The notes beneath the pieces are model-generated. The model ran no database searches, was not told the origin of the DNA, and worked only from the letters and a program-made list of their open reading frames with translations. DNA of 64,000 bases from Septoria linicola (Eukaryota; Ascomycota; Dothideomycetes; Mycosphaerellales; Mycosphaerellaceae): assembly GCA_024114885.1 (NCBI GenBank), contig CP099419.1, positions 1,488,001-1,552,000 of the forward strand, given 5' to 3'. Every line of letters starts with the position of its first letter. The stretch's first letter is position 1. This document shows, one piece after another, positions 12,501 through 23,162 of the stretch. The position numbers were made by a program, and so were the translations under genes.

Positions 12501-13435
12501 ATACCCAGCTTCTCTGCACAGTGAACGTGAGCAAAGGAGGGAGGATTGGCGATGATGCAGTCTGCCACGAAGGGTTTGTGTAAGTAGTCTTCCTCGTTCG
12601 GTGCGTGTGATGTCCAGTCTTCGACAGTGTCATTTTTGGCTTCCGGTCCAAAGCCATCTCCAGTCTCGAAACAGGACCTCCAACAGCCTTTGAGGTATTC
12701 ACCGACCTCTTTCCTTCTCTTTCCAACGTCTCCGGCGCGCAGAGAGTCAAAGCCAGGCATCAAGCCCGGATTCTTGACCATGAACGCCATCAAAGCTTGA
12801 GGGTCACCTCCAATGGTGAAGAACTCCAAGCCATTCTCTGTCACGAAGTCCTTGAAGTTGGGGTGTGTTGCAAGTCGAACACGATGTCCATATGTCTCCT
12901 TCAGTACTTTTCCAAGTGCCACGAATGGCTGCACATCTCCTCTTGATCCCACAACCTGAATCACCACATTCATCGGTGGGGGCGGGGCCTGCCCCTCCTC
13001 GCCTCCCAGTGAAGGTGGAATGTATGGTGGTGGAGGAGCATGTTGCTGATCCGCTGCGGCTTGCAACTGCTTCAGACTGGGCACCAACAGCTGTGACAGC
13101 CTTCGGTTGCGTTGATCGATTCGAATGTTGACTCGTCCATCCTCTGCGACACTGGCTTTTGTGCCGAACCCTTCTTGATCTTGTTCGATGGTGCCAAAGT
13201 GTTCTCCATATGCTGGAGGAGGGATATCGTAGTCACTCTGCGCGAACGAGTCTGTATGCTGCACCGGCACATCTCGTCCCATATGGCGTCTCTCGGCGTC
13301 GGTCATGTTCGCTCGATCGTTCTCGCCAGCAATCGCCGCTTCGGCCTGCTGGAGCATGACTGACGGGACTTCGTTGCTGTCCTGCCCGCCTGGCTGCTGC
13401 TGCTGCTGCTGCTGCTGCTTGCTTGAGGATGCCAT
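9545..13435 (-). CDS. sterol/UDP-glucosyltransferase-like protein with C-terminal UIMs
   Basis: Single exon, 1296 residues. A short poly-Gln tract follows the start. A GT28-type N-terminal domain begins around residue 153 (VVIQVVGSRGDVQPFVALG), and the donor-binding C-terminal domain carries the signature CVVHHGGAGTTAAGITAGRP followed by VVPFFGDQQFWG. Together they mark a GT1 family UDP-sugar:sterol-type glycosyltransferase, similar in its catalytic half to Atg26/Ugt51 but without an evident GRAM/PH region upstream. A long Ser-rich and Gly-rich middle resembles a membrane-associating segment. The last 250 residues hold four UIM-like helices (EEAIRLSVLE, ALRQALEAS, LEQVIAQSLKEQ, DLQRALKASM), implying ubiquitin binding. 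The acceptor lipid is unknown. Confidence 0.85.
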   Translation of the reverse strand: MASSSKQQQQQQQQPGGQDSNEVPSVMLQQAEAAIAGENDRANMTDAERRHMGRDVPVQHTDSFAQSDYDIPPPAYGEHFGTIEQDQEGFGTKASVAEDGRVNIRIDQRNRRLSQLLVPSLKQLQAAADQQHAPPPPYIPPSLGGEEGQAPPPPMNVVIQVVGSRGDVQPFVALGKVLKETYGHRVRLATHPNFKDFVTENGLEFFTIGGDPQALMAFMVKNPGLMPGFDSLRAGDVGKRRKEVGEYLKGCWRSCFETGDGFGPEAKNDTVEDWTSHAPNEEDYLHKPFVADCIIANPPSFAHVHCAEKLGIPLHIMFTMPYSPTQSFPHPLANIQSSNADANLTNYISYALIDMLTWQGLGDIINRFRQRSLGLDTISLMWAPGMLQRLQVPHTYCWSPALIPKPRDWGTNISVSGFFFLDLATNYTPEPELKAFLEAGPPPVYIGFGSIVLDDPTAMTKLIFDAVRQTGQRALVSKGWGGVGADELGKPDSVFMLGNVPHDWLFKQVSCVVHHGGAGTTAAGITAGRPTLVVPFFGDQQFWGSMVSRAGAGPDPIPNKQLTSENLAAGILKCLEPESQERAHELASKIATEKGNHVGAQSFHQFLDVDKLRCSLAPSRTAVWRIKRTQARLSAMAACTLAQEGLLDFNDLKLYRPREYEADEGPWDPITGGATALIGTMSTMMLGVADFPIETLKALGIHPDAKAKRESKKEGKKPAGPERTDSSSASVKSGLTGDPSEKTAYSASGTSSPSGVMTPRSNTDTSLTSAAQARSDSRTGSSFNFQDSLTRLNAGPLSPGSESGRKSTSSSMANALGGQLGSDSRSQSASRPRTPERSGSGLKDIDWKSQFQTGTDTAKGVHRIVGAGLKSPLDFTMGLAKGFHNAPKLYGDETVRKSENVTDFKSGVRAATKEFGLGMYDGITGLVTQPFKGAVKEGPAGFVKGIGKGIGGIMLKPGAAIFGIPGYTMKGVYKEIQKQFGSSVQNYIIAARTAQGFDEYQSASPEERRDVVMRWAVLQKNLKKKRNPEEMVRDILKEQMDKKECWLESRKTKKDTGDRSQSHSTAGKPDPEQSMLAMGTDRAYNMDSDEAENRAIEEAIRLSVLETSHGDPTEDARVERGIRGKLAETQRHREPQIDPAEDAALRQALEASAVDADRSQHERSQYDRELEQVIAQSLKEQRGWTDCDSDAGLHSPTVSDHTLAPTDQPPAYDPGHLGGTTQEEFERDSKQRPNEKTQQEKTEEEIVMEYIKKQSLLEQKAKAPQSQLRDEDDEDLQRALKASMQGRGQHGEASGT
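13391..13422. repeat. CTG/CAG triplet microsatellite inside the glycosyltransferase gene
   Basis: A run of CTG triplets on the plus strand encodes the N-terminal poly-Gln of the minus-strand glycosyltransferase. It is likely to vary in length between strains. Confidence 0.8.
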
Positions 13436-14170
13436 CTTTGCAACAATCTCTTCCTTTCATATACTCCGACTACTCTCTTACTGTCCAGTGGAGTCGTATT
13501 CGGGTCGTGATGGTGCACGGCGGTACGACTGGGGCTATTCCATCAGTCTCCACTGCATTGAGGCTGTCCGCAGATCAGAGTCTTGCGGCCTGTTGTCGGG
13601 CACTGCTTATCTGTTCTGTGGCACAGGGTTAGCGTGGCTACGCTCGTTTGTGTCGTGAAAGCAGTCGTTCTTGTACACGAGCAAAGAGAGGCTTCAACAG
13701 CTCGCGTTCATCTACAGAGCTAGCTTCCCTGTTCCTACACTACCCTTTTTGGTGACGTATCGTGGCGCATGTCATGCATGTGGCACGCTTGTGCTCGGGC
13801 TGAGCAACAGCTGGTCAGCAACGAGTGCTCACAATGGTCCTGTATCACGTCGCACTTCATTCATCATTAACTAGTCTTGGCATTGAGAATCTCTACGGCG
13901 CGATGTGCTGACTAACTAGAGCCTTTCGAAGGCAACACTAAGCGATCTCGGGGCCGCGAGTTTATCCCTGCTCATGCCCCGAGCACTTTGTTCGAAGCAC
14001 CAATCATGCAGTGTCTCGCGGCGCTATGGCCATATGCCTGTTGTCTCTGCGCGAGAGCAAAATGTCTCGACGCGTGACAGATAGAGAGTACTACTGTCAA
14101 TTCGCCCACCAATTTCCGCGCGCCTCATCGAAGTCGTTTGTAGGCTCCCAGGAGCTGTATCAGAGACTGG
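13436..14170. promoter_or_regulatory. upstream region of the glycosyltransferase gene
   Basis: About 735 bp between the glycosyltransferase start and the stop codon of the next minus-strand gene. No coding frame is convincing. It should hold the promoter of the glycosyltransferase gene. Confidence 0.4.
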
Positions 14171-16100
14171 CTAGATGTCGGTCATGTCCTGAGAACTGCT
14201 GGAAGATGAGCGCAAGCCTTTCCAAACTCTGTCTTGCTCATCATCGCCGTTCAACTGGAGATCCAGCTGCATCTGGTCCCTGTCCGCCTGTGCTCGCTCC
14301 AGAATATTGCGCCGAGCGGTCTCGCTCGAATCTGGCGCTACTGCTGACTCCATTTTCAAGTCGATGATCTGAGACGGACTAGGTTTGATGAAGCGTGGCC
14401 TGGCTGGTCGTGGAAACAGTGGTGAGCCGAGCGTGCCAGTTCCATTACCCGCCTGCAGAGCTGAGGACGCGTAGCCCAGAGGTATGCCACCGAGAGTGCC
14501 CTGAGCCGACATAGCTGTCTGGCGTCGACGCGCCTGATGGAGCAGTCCTGTCAATGGCACAGCATCGGTCTGTGAAGCCCCGCCAAGCACATTACCTTCG
14601 CGCTGTCCAAAAGACTGCCACTGATACCGCTTCTCTTGGTGCTGCCTGGACTCTGTGCTCCTCAACGAGCTCATGCCCCGGACGGTTCTGTTTCGCTTTC
14701 CGCCAGTCTTGACGGTCAGCCCCAGAGACATGCCCCGGGCGCGAGCCAGGGCTGACTTGCTGAAGCCATCTTCGTCTTCGTCGTCTTCGGCTTCCTCATC
14801 CCCGTCCTCGTCATGTTGCTCGATTACATCTTCGCCAAGCTTCTCGACGTGTTGGCTGCTTCTTCCAAATCTCTCAGAGAAGATGAAGTCCTCAGTCTCC
14901 TGACGCATGCTCTGAATCATGATGCCTTGCTCCGCAGTCAGGAGGAGATCTGGCAGACTGGATCTGCTTGTCATACCAGAGATCAAGCGGTTCACGAACA
15001 ACACTGTGGGTTGATGGTTCCTCACCGAAGCCGGCAGGTCGATCTGTACGTTGTGCACCCGAGTGAGCATTGCGAAGGCATGAAGAGCCAGTTCGATGTC
15101 CGGCAGGTTGTGGATCGATGTGCATCTTGGTGTGTTCGTGTCAGGATCCCACCAAAAGTGCTCGTCGTTCATGATGCTGCGACGACTAGCACCGTGCGAC
15201 GCATTTTCACTTCGTGGAAAAGTGATCTTGATGTTCACAATACGATCACTCTCCTTTCCCCCGCGCTCAAGTAGCCGACAGATCGCTTGGATCATGAAAT
15301 ATGTATTCAACATGACGGCCTTCGAGCGCTTAGTGGTGACGTTTGGAAAGATCTGTTCCACCGATGTCAGTAAGTTCCTCTCCCTGTAAGTGTCGTCGTC
15401 GGTCATCGCAGGCTTACCGAAATTTCGATCTTCTTCATGCTCTTGAGGCCATACTCGTCTTCGGCGATGAATTTGGCAAAGCGATCGTCGCTGCCACTTT
15501 CCATGTATGCCAGAGGTTGAGTGCCTGCATCCAGTAGCTCAACGCCGCCCGTGCCTCCCTGATGGACGTGAATCTCGAAGAATCGTTCCGCATAGACTAC
15601 TTCTTTCACACTCTCCTTAAACTTCCGGCAGACCGTCATCAAGTCGCTCACGCAGTTAGGTCGTAGGTGCTGTCCTACCTCTTTCTCTCGTGCTTCTCCA
15701 CAAAGGCATTTGATAGTCCGCTCCTTCGCTGGCATCGATCCTGCCAAAACCCTCCGCAAAAGCTCGGGGGGTAGCTCGTGGAATGGTGATGTGCCATCCT
15801 TAGGGGGTATCGTTGAGTCGCCACGTGGCCCTAATGGCCAGATGATGTCGGGAGCTTCGACCGCTATTGACTGGACGAAAATCAGGTCCAATATGCTCAT
15901 CCATAATTCGGAGGGCAAACGACCAGACAGAGGTGGCAGAAAATTGAGCACACACTCCAAGCCTTTGCGAGTAAGTACCATGTCGTCCAGACCTGTTATT
16001 TGTTTAGTTAGTCAAAAGCTTCGAAGCGATGCGCCGGCCTATGGATAGCTAACGGGCCTGTCTGAGACTCACCGGTCGGGTCGACCACCATGCTGTCCAT
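14171..16100 (-). CDS. F-box-like protein of unknown substrate
   Basis: Model: complement(14171..15352, 15418..15992, 16073..16100), 594 residues. A tiny 28-nt first exon (MDSMVVDPT) is joined by a GTGAGT...AACAG intron containing TTGACTAACT. The second intron is 65 nt with branch site ACTGAC. The N-terminal part has two LP-E-L segments (LPSELWMSILDLIF, LPPELLRRVLAG) that resemble F-box helices, followed by a mixed alpha/beta region of about 250 residues. The C-terminal third is Arg/Ser/Gln-rich with an acidic Glu/Asp run and looks disordered. I do not recognise a specific family. A role as an SCF adaptor is inference only. Confidence 0.68.
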
Positions 16101-16672
16101 GATACCTGTGACGAGGACTGCTGGTTGGTGTAGCGAAAGGTGGAAGCCGGAAAGGCTGCAACTGTCGATAAGTAGGAGTGAGAATGTGAGGGTCGACAAG
16201 TAGAAGGGCAAAAGGTGAAGTTAAGTTTGGTTGCACCAAAAAGTGAATGCGCTGCTTGCAGGTAGCCATGCAACGAAAGTGACGGGCGGGCGCCAGCACC
16301 ACAAGGCCGAGATCTCGTTCGTTCGACTGTTTCGTGAGAAACGCCTCGAATGCGCCAGTGCGCTCTTGGGCTTGCCTGTATCAGAGCTTCAAGTCGCACT
16401 CTATGCAGCGAGCTGTGACACCACGTACCTGAGAGACAAATCTAGTACGACAGGTAGCACACAAGACACGGGCATACAAAACATGGAACTTAGCATTATT
16501 CAGCTCGGCTGTGCCAAAAGCATTTGGTTTCGTTCATCATATCTCATTCATGTCGATCCTTTCGCCTGAAGTGCGAGCCTCTTTGCTCCAGCACCTGTGA
16601 CATAACGTCCTGCGGCACTGCGCGCACGCCTGTCGTGGTAGGCTACCACAAGTCAGCCTAGGCTGCAACCAC
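16101..16672. promoter_or_regulatory. upstream region of the F-box-like gene
   Basis: About 570 bp between the F-box-like gene start and the Rtc3 stop. Nothing coding is recognised. It is the expected promoter of the F-box-like gene and terminator of Rtc3. Confidence 0.35.
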
Positions 16673-17171
16673 TTAGTGGCCTACCATGGCGCCCTTGGAG
16701 TCGTTCTTGACACCGTCACGGCCAGAACTCTGCTGCGCGTTAGCCTTGTCCATCATTCCATACTTCTTCTAAGCAGAACACATACTGCTGTCTCAATGAT
16801 TGTGCCCTTCTCCAAGATTTGCTTCACGACCTCGTCCTCGTTGCTCGTGCCAAACTCGTCCTCGAGGGAGCCCTTGGAAGCTCCGTCCAAGATTCCAGTG
16901 TTGCCTTGCCTACAATCACTCTTCGTCAGCACATGTACTCGTGCCTGCTCCTATGGTCCAGCGAGGCCTGCCCCGCCATGCATCCAAGCGTGACTCGGTC
17001 ATGAACTCACTTGTGTGTCAAGAAGATCTTGAAGCTGGCGGCCACTTGCGCCAATGGTATGCTGCTGTCCTTCTTCCAGTCCTGAACTGCCTGAGCCGAC
17101 TCAACGAGGATGATGAAGTCGTCATTGCTGCCCTTGAAGTGGACTCTGGTCTCTGGGGCGTTGCCGCGCAT
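16673..17171 (-). CDS. RTC3: Rtc3-like protein, SBDS N-terminal-like domain
   Basis: Model: complement(16673..16732, 16786..16909, 17011..17171), 114 residues, introns of 101 and 53 nt. The first exon encodes MRGNAPETRVHFKGSNDDF and runs to FLTHK. Exon 2 gives QGNTGILDGASKGSLEDEFG and VVKQILEKG, and exon 3 gives a short tail ending GAMVGH. This matches the single-domain fungal proteins related to the N-terminal domain of the ribosome maturation factor Sdo1/SBDS. In yeast RTC3 is linked to telomere capping and RNA metabolism. An in-frame extension upstream (17172-17243) is ignored because homologues begin near the MRGN residues. The third exon's acceptor could be three bases further along. Confidence 0.82.
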
Positions 17172-17668
17172 TGTGATGGTCTGATGAGCTTTCGTTGTGT
17201 GGAAAGTGGATTGGATGTGTGTTTGAAGCTTTCTGAGCTTCAATGGTACAAGTCGAGATGATTAGTTGTTTGTGAAGAGGTTGTTGAGCAGCTCGAACAA
17301 AGGGCACGAGACCTCTTATGGAGCTCAGCTGTGCCAGGAGCTTCCAAGGCTGCTCCACGGTGACGTACATCAGCACGGACGTGACGAGATCGGCAGGGGC
17401 AGCTACGACCAGCATTCGAACACGACTTGAGAACATGAGACGTATTCAGACAACGGTCATCGTCATAACAGCATGATCACTACTGATGATTGGTATCACT
17501 GCTGAAGAAGTAGAGCTGTTCTTAGGTACTGCCAGCCATATATGTTGCGATGCACAGAATGTCCTTCCTGACATGTTCATTACAACCTAACCAACATGTG
17601 CTACACTACCATGGCCATGTCCAAAATGCTCAACTCAATGCTGGCAATCTAGTGATCCCATTACTCGG
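17172..17668. promoter_or_regulatory. promoter region of Rtc3
   Basis: About 500 bp between the Rtc3 start and the stop codon of the RhoGEF gene. No gene is supported here. Confidence 0.35.
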
Positions 17669-20600
17669 TCAATGGAAGAGATCGCGAAACATCCTGCTTT
17701 TACTTTTCCGCGGTGTTTTCGCCGGCAACTGCTTCTCAGACTTCAGGGCCAAGTCTTCCTTGCGCTGCTGAGCAACTGGGGTCTTCGTACGATCTGGGCC
17801 AATGCTATAGAGAGCCGGCTCCGATTTCTTCATTGGGGCAACTGATACTGCTGGAATGTGCGACGTGGCAGACGGCCCTTCATCATCGACTATGTCCCGG
17901 ACACTCTGAGCCCTGCGCAAGGTTGACTGCTTGTTCTCGATACCCAACAACGGGCTGAACGGCCTTTCCATAGTCATGGTAAAAGTCCTCAACGCAGACC
18001 TCTTCTTGGACTTTGACGGATCTTGTAGCTCAAAGTCTGCTGGCAAGAATGCATCCGGTGCCGTGTGGAAATTGACTGGATGTGACAATGGCTTTGTGCT
18101 ACGGGAGGTCACTGTGTTGAAACTGTCTCGTCGAATGTTCTTGGCTGCTCGAGATGGTGCCACGTCCTCCTTGCGCCACGAATTGACACTGGTGTAGCTG
18201 GGATTGCGCTTGGAAGAGGAGAAGTTGCTGGTGATGCTCGCCATGCTGAATTTGCGAATGACATGATTTGCCCCTGCGCGAATGGGGTCCGAACGTCGCA
18301 TCATGCCAGGATATGGAAGCAAGTCTCGCGACCAGACGTCGGCGAGAATAGCTTCAAGTCTGTATCTGTCGGCACGACGGGGCGCCAGGGTTTGGACATG
18401 GCTTGGTGTGACGAGTGATTGCGAGCGCGGAATTTGCAGCGAGTCTTGCGAGTTGTTGTCTTGGACCTCTTTCACAGCTTGCGTATTCTTGATGATGACC
18501 TGGTTCAAGTCTGCAGTTGGCCCGACTGTTGCAGAGCGGTGGACAGACATGCGACGCACAAAGCTTCCCGGTTTGCCGAATGCTTTTCCGACGCTTCTCA
18601 TCGACTCTGTGAGGGGTGATTGAAGCACCAGGACATTCGCCTTCCCATCAGCGACCGCTTGCGAAGTACCTTCTATGCCGGTGGCGAGCGCTTTCCGCCA
18701 CACTTCTGCCTCAATGGCTGAACAAGCTGTCAGCATCAGCTCGTACATCTTGGCATGGTGCTCAAAGACCACTTTCCAGGAGTGGGGTGCGGTATGGCAC
18801 TGCAGACCCTTGTAGTTGTCCGTTTCCTGCAATGTAGCATTTCCAAGAGAGATGGCAGCGAGTATGCTCCACATGGAGTGTTCCTCGTCCTCAGCACAGA
18901 ATAGCAAAGTGGACTCGAAAAGAACGCAGATCGCGTAACAGCCTTTGATGCGTTCCCTGCCACGATATGCGATGTGCAGACAACCGCATAGGATGACCTG
19001 ACCAAGCAATTGCAGAAAGACCGATCGGGGTACCTGTGCCGAGCACGGCAAACGGCTACCAATGAGAGTGGTAATTTCTAGCTTCTTTGCACGTGTTGGG
19101 TCTTCCTTGGCCATGTTGGTGCGGGTGCAGACTACCTTGAGTTGGTCCAGAAGCTCACATATCGAGGCATGTGTGCTCGGGTCATCGTAGACGGGTGTAA
19201 GCTTTCGGAGATCCTCGAAAAGCAGCTCATACCTGGGAATGCGCTGAATCGGCTGGCAATCCAAACATTAGTAGCTGCTTTCACAATCCTAGTCTCAGGG
19301 CTCACCTTAATGAGTAAGTCCTTGACAGTCATCGCACGCTTGTAGTTGGCTGCTCGACTGTTGAGTGGACCGACGTAGGCAGAAAGTGCTTCGTACCCCT
19401 TGTCATAGTCCAGAACCGTGGGTATTGCACGCGTAATTTCGTCGATATCACGCCGCACCAGTTCATAGTTGAGACCGTATTCTTCATACGCTACGAATTG
19501 CTTGAGCTGTAAAGGTCTATCTTAGCATAATGGCAAACGTGATGGTGGGTAGGCGGGTACATGTTTCGAGAAGACACTGCACACTGCCGCAACCACTTGC
19601 GGGCTACATCGAAGGATGATCTGCTCGTCCTCTGTGGACCGGCTGATGTTTAGTGACCGCCGGCCTTGACGAATGGTGGCAAGCGCAGAGTGTCCGATCG
19701 TCATTGTTCGAGTTGGTACAACGTCGACGCTGTGCCATCTATTGTGAGTCTTTGCCGTCACCGTACGCGGTGCATTCGCAATGACATTGTCGTATTCCGA
19801 GAACGGGACAACGTCGTGCAGCTCGCCTAGGATGGTATCGTGCAAGCACAAAACGTCTGCCATGACCTTCTGAGTCGCACGCCTCGCGAAACTCGTTGTT
19901 GTCGCTTGATGACCAAGGATTGTGAAGTATGCCTTTCGAACACTGATCAGCACTAAATTCAAAATCCCAGAACGAACTCATACATCAGATAAGGCTTTTA
20001 TGTCTGCAACATAGCTTTCCTCGGTGCGAATCAGCTCTTCCAATTTCTCTCTTCTCTTACGGGACCTCAGCCTCGCTGCTTCATCGACAACAGATCGAAC
20101 GCTGTCGACAGATGGACGAGGTTCCGAACCAGAGATAATGCTGCTTCGTTGCTGTCCGCGTCTCCATTTGGTTGTACGCTTGGAAATGGTGGCAATGCTG
20201 GTACTCGCGACAGTCGCGGTGGCTGATCTTATTGTCGTGATGAATCTCAACGATGAGCCCTGGGAATCCGACTTATGATGGCCGAGCATGCGTCGCGTCT
20301 TTTGTGGCGAACTTGATCTTAATGCCAGCGGCTTCGGGTCGAAATCATCTAGTGTCCATCTTTCCTTACGGGTTATGACACTCGGAGCTGGAGGATGTCG
20401 TCTCTTTCGCAGTCTACTTACCCATCGTCGAAACCCGGGGCCCTGTCGGGTCTCGCCGTGATTGTCTGATGGCGTTGAAGAAGTTTCTGTCTCGGTCGTA
20501 GTCGCTTGCAACACATCCTCGTGCAATATCGATCGTGCATCTTCCATGATATCCTGAACTGAGGGCGGCCGTGACTCCGGCAATGGTGTTTGCAGGCTGT

Positions 20601-21051
20601 TATTGAGCGAACCATTGCTGCTTCTGATTTGCTCCTGCGACGTTCCAATAACATTGGCTGGTGTTGATGCTCCAGGATCAGAATCGAGAAGCGAGCATGT
20701 CCTGAATCGCCGACTGAGGCCTGACGAAGTGAGGCTGGTCTGGCAGGATCCAGAAAAACTTCTTCGCTCCGAGACAGTGCTTTGAGCATTTGCGAGGCCC
20801 AGATTTAGGGAAGAAGCCGACGTGGCTGGAGGGATACAGACATTTTCCGCCGTGGAGTGACTCCGCAAAGGGCGCGAGAAGCGAGAGCCGGCAGAGGAGA
20901 ACGAGCTCGTGGAGATACTGCGTAACCGGCGATGCTGGACTGTTCCGCTTGACTTGACGCTCGCGGCTGAACACGAGGATCTGGCCGAAGTGGAATGGTC
21001 AGTAGAGACCACGAAAGGGCTGTGCGATGACAGCGGTAGAACGTATGCCAT
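17669..21051 (-). CDS. Dbl-family RhoGEF (DH-PH domains)
   Basis: Model: complement(17669..19252, 19306..19506, 19561..19932, 19984..21051), 1074 residues, introns 47 to 54 nt. The first 320 residues are Ser-rich and disordered. The DH domain starts at KLEELIRTEESYVADIKAL, and splicing restores ALSDAYFTILGHQ, VFSKHLKQFVAYEEYG and the highly typical LLIKPIQRIPRYELLFEDL at the last junction. A PH-like region follows (CGCLHIAYRGRERIKGCYAI, SWKVVFEHHAKMYELML). The protein should catalyse GDP/GTP exchange on a Rho-type GTPase (Rho1 or Cdc42) at the cell cortex. The C-terminal 300 residues are basic, Ser-rich and disordered. The frame is open upstream of 21051 to a GTG, but the first ATG is chosen. 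Confidence 0.86.
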
Positions 21052-22475
21052 GTTCGAAGGCTTGAGGCCTCGAAGCACAAGATCGTTGGCAGAAAGAGAT
21101 TCTTAGTACGATAGTAGAGCAAACATGTATCGAAAGTATCGGCTTGAAAGACACTCGACGCAGAAGGCTCCATCATGGAGTGGGAGAGTAACTGCCACTG
21201 GCATTTGCCATCTCTTGTATCGCTACTGCTATTCCTACCGATGCCATTCGAGTGGCAGTTGTGCAAGGTTCATGTTGCTGTGTGCACTTGTCGTTGCAGA
21301 GGCTCTCAGCTGCTGTCAGGTGCTTCGATAGATAATACCAGGCTGATCTGATCTTTACCCTGGCAGTATGGCAGACTCCCCATTATTATAACGGTGGCAA
21401 TGATGGGGCTGCTGTGGTACTGGAGAAGAGCGTCGCGCCGATGTCGGTCAAGAGAACGTCGCTCACGGCTTTCCCATGACAGACCCTTTCCATCTCACGA
21501 CACCACGCGCAAGAACACATCTCATCGCTGTGCTTGATCAGAACTGCTGGGGCGACAGCTGTCGCGCGAAGCGTATCGACTCAGGAGATCTGCGTCACTT
21601 CATCGTGGCTTCCTCTTGGCCACGGATAGCAAGACGGGGCGAAGATTTGGCGAAGTCGGTCGGACGGCCGTCTCGCGGACCACCCATACTAGCATCGGCA
21701 TATTTTCCTAGCTGGTCATGCGCATGAGGAAGCCATCCGACTAGACCGCGCAGGTATACTAGCGGCGCCGTGCGCTTGCAATCGCGACAAGACCCTCAAA
21801 CGTCCCCCTCTGCGCACGCGGCAGGAGGGAGGCGCGCGCCTGCGAAGCGGCGCCATGACTTGGTCCTGCGTAAAGATAGTGGTGTTGAGGTGGAGCCTTC
21901 ACAAGGCTGCGAATGAGCAACAAGTTTCCTCCGAGGGACTGATGGGTCGCGCCCAGCAGAGGTCCCACAGAGTACATCACACTCTTTGTTCTCGACCGCT
22001 TGACCATGGATATGCCTACGTCGCGCAACAATTTCTGCGAAATACTCGCAAAGAGCGCCGTGTACTCCTCGGAAGCGCTGACATTCTCTTACGCTCGTCA
22101 CTCTTAGTGGCCATGCCCAACTTGCAGGACCCATCGACACCGTGGCCACCACGCCAAGGGACTCTGAGGATTGACTACAACGACTTCTACAGGGAACTTT
22201 TCGTTCACGAGCGCCATGGAATTTTGGAAGTATATCACAGTTGCCTTTCCACTCGTTCTCTCCTTTGCCGTGCTTTCTTGCTGATCACCTCATTCCTTCA
22301 TTCGCCCTTCACTCTCTGCAACCTAACTGGCCATCCTTTGACAGGATAACCAACCACACTCCTTCGAGAATCTTTTTCACGCAACCCTTTCCCAAGCGGA
22401 TAAACTTGTCTCGACGACATAAACGAATCGGCATCTAGCACTTCGCTCCCTTGCAAACAACAAGACGCCTTCGAC
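21052..22475. promoter_or_regulatory. long divergent intergenic region
   Basis: About 1.4 kb between the RhoGEF start (minus) and the secreted transglycosylase-like gene (plus). The longest open frame (21855-22349, 164 codons) shows no motif and no fungal coding character that I can recognise. The length would allow complex regulation of the secreted gene. Confidence 0.4.
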
Positions 22476-23162
22476 ATGGCTGTGTTCTCGATGTTATGTG
22501 TTATGACTGCGCTACTCGCGGCACAAGTCTCCTTCGCTGCTCCAGTCACCCGCTCCGAAAGCTGTGATTTTGGCGCTGCTACACCTCCTGGATGGAATGG
22601 GCCCATGCAATCGCAGTGGTGCGGTATGCTCGATGGCGAAGTCAACGCACTGAGACTCTCGGAAGACTTGACCACTCGTCTCCCGATTGTCGTGGCCCAA
22701 TATGCATCGGCCAACATCAAAGTGTCACCTGAGACTGCGTTCCCAAAGCTGGATGAGATCACCCAAGACCCCTCTGCTCGTGCGGCCATTGCGCAGATGA
22801 AGGTAAACTTCCCCCAATTCGGCTCTATGGACCTTACACCTGAAAACATCCAGATCGTTTACGCCGACCACATCAAGGCCGCCTGCTCCAAGACTGGGGT
22901 TCCCGAGGATATGATGGTGAAGATGATCTGGACCGAAAGCAAAGGCCACCCACTGGTGTACCACGGTCTCACGCAAATGGACTACGTCGCATGGGGTCAA
23001 ATGGCCGACCAAGATAGCAGTCTCAAGAACCGCTACATGCCGGGCGATAACATCTTAGCCGCTGCGATGTACATGAAACGGCAGAAAGACCAATTCGGTA
23101 GCGACTGGGAGACGACTTACACCCAGCACTACCAAGATCCAAAAGCACGTACATACCAGTAG
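22476..23162 (+). CDS. secreted protein with lytic-transglycosylase/lysozyme-like fold
   Basis: Single exon, 228 residues. A signal peptide is evident (residues 1-21, cleavage near SFAAP). The C-terminal half follows the pattern of bacterial SLT/goose-lysozyme domains: a helix ending MIWTESKGHP with the candidate catalytic Glu154, a GLTQM motif (164-168) at the place of the usual GLMQ, then DNILAAAMYMKRQKDQFG and an aromatic helix ending YTQHYQ. These features suggest a muramidase-like fold, perhaps acting on bacterial peptidoglycan or serving as an effector. Three Cys lie in the mature protein. The N-terminal 100 residues are not recognised. The fold assignment comes from motif spacing alone, so activity is unproven. 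Confidence 0.65.
   Translation: MAVFSMLCVMTALLAAQVSFAAPVTRSESCDFGAATPPGWNGPMQSQWCGMLDGEVNALRLSEDLTTRLPIVVAQYASANIKVSPETAFPKLDEITQDPSARAAIAQMKVNFPQFGSMDLTPENIQIVYADHIKAACSKTGVPEDMMVKMIWTESKGHPLVYHGLTQMDYVAWGQMADQDSSLKNRYMPGDNILAAAMYMKRQKDQFGSDWETTYTQHYQDPKARTYQ

Noticed and set aside
21855..22349. 164-codon plus-strand ORF before the transglycosylase-like gene
   Set aside because: It overlaps several antisense frames with similar length and has no motif. It is probably random.
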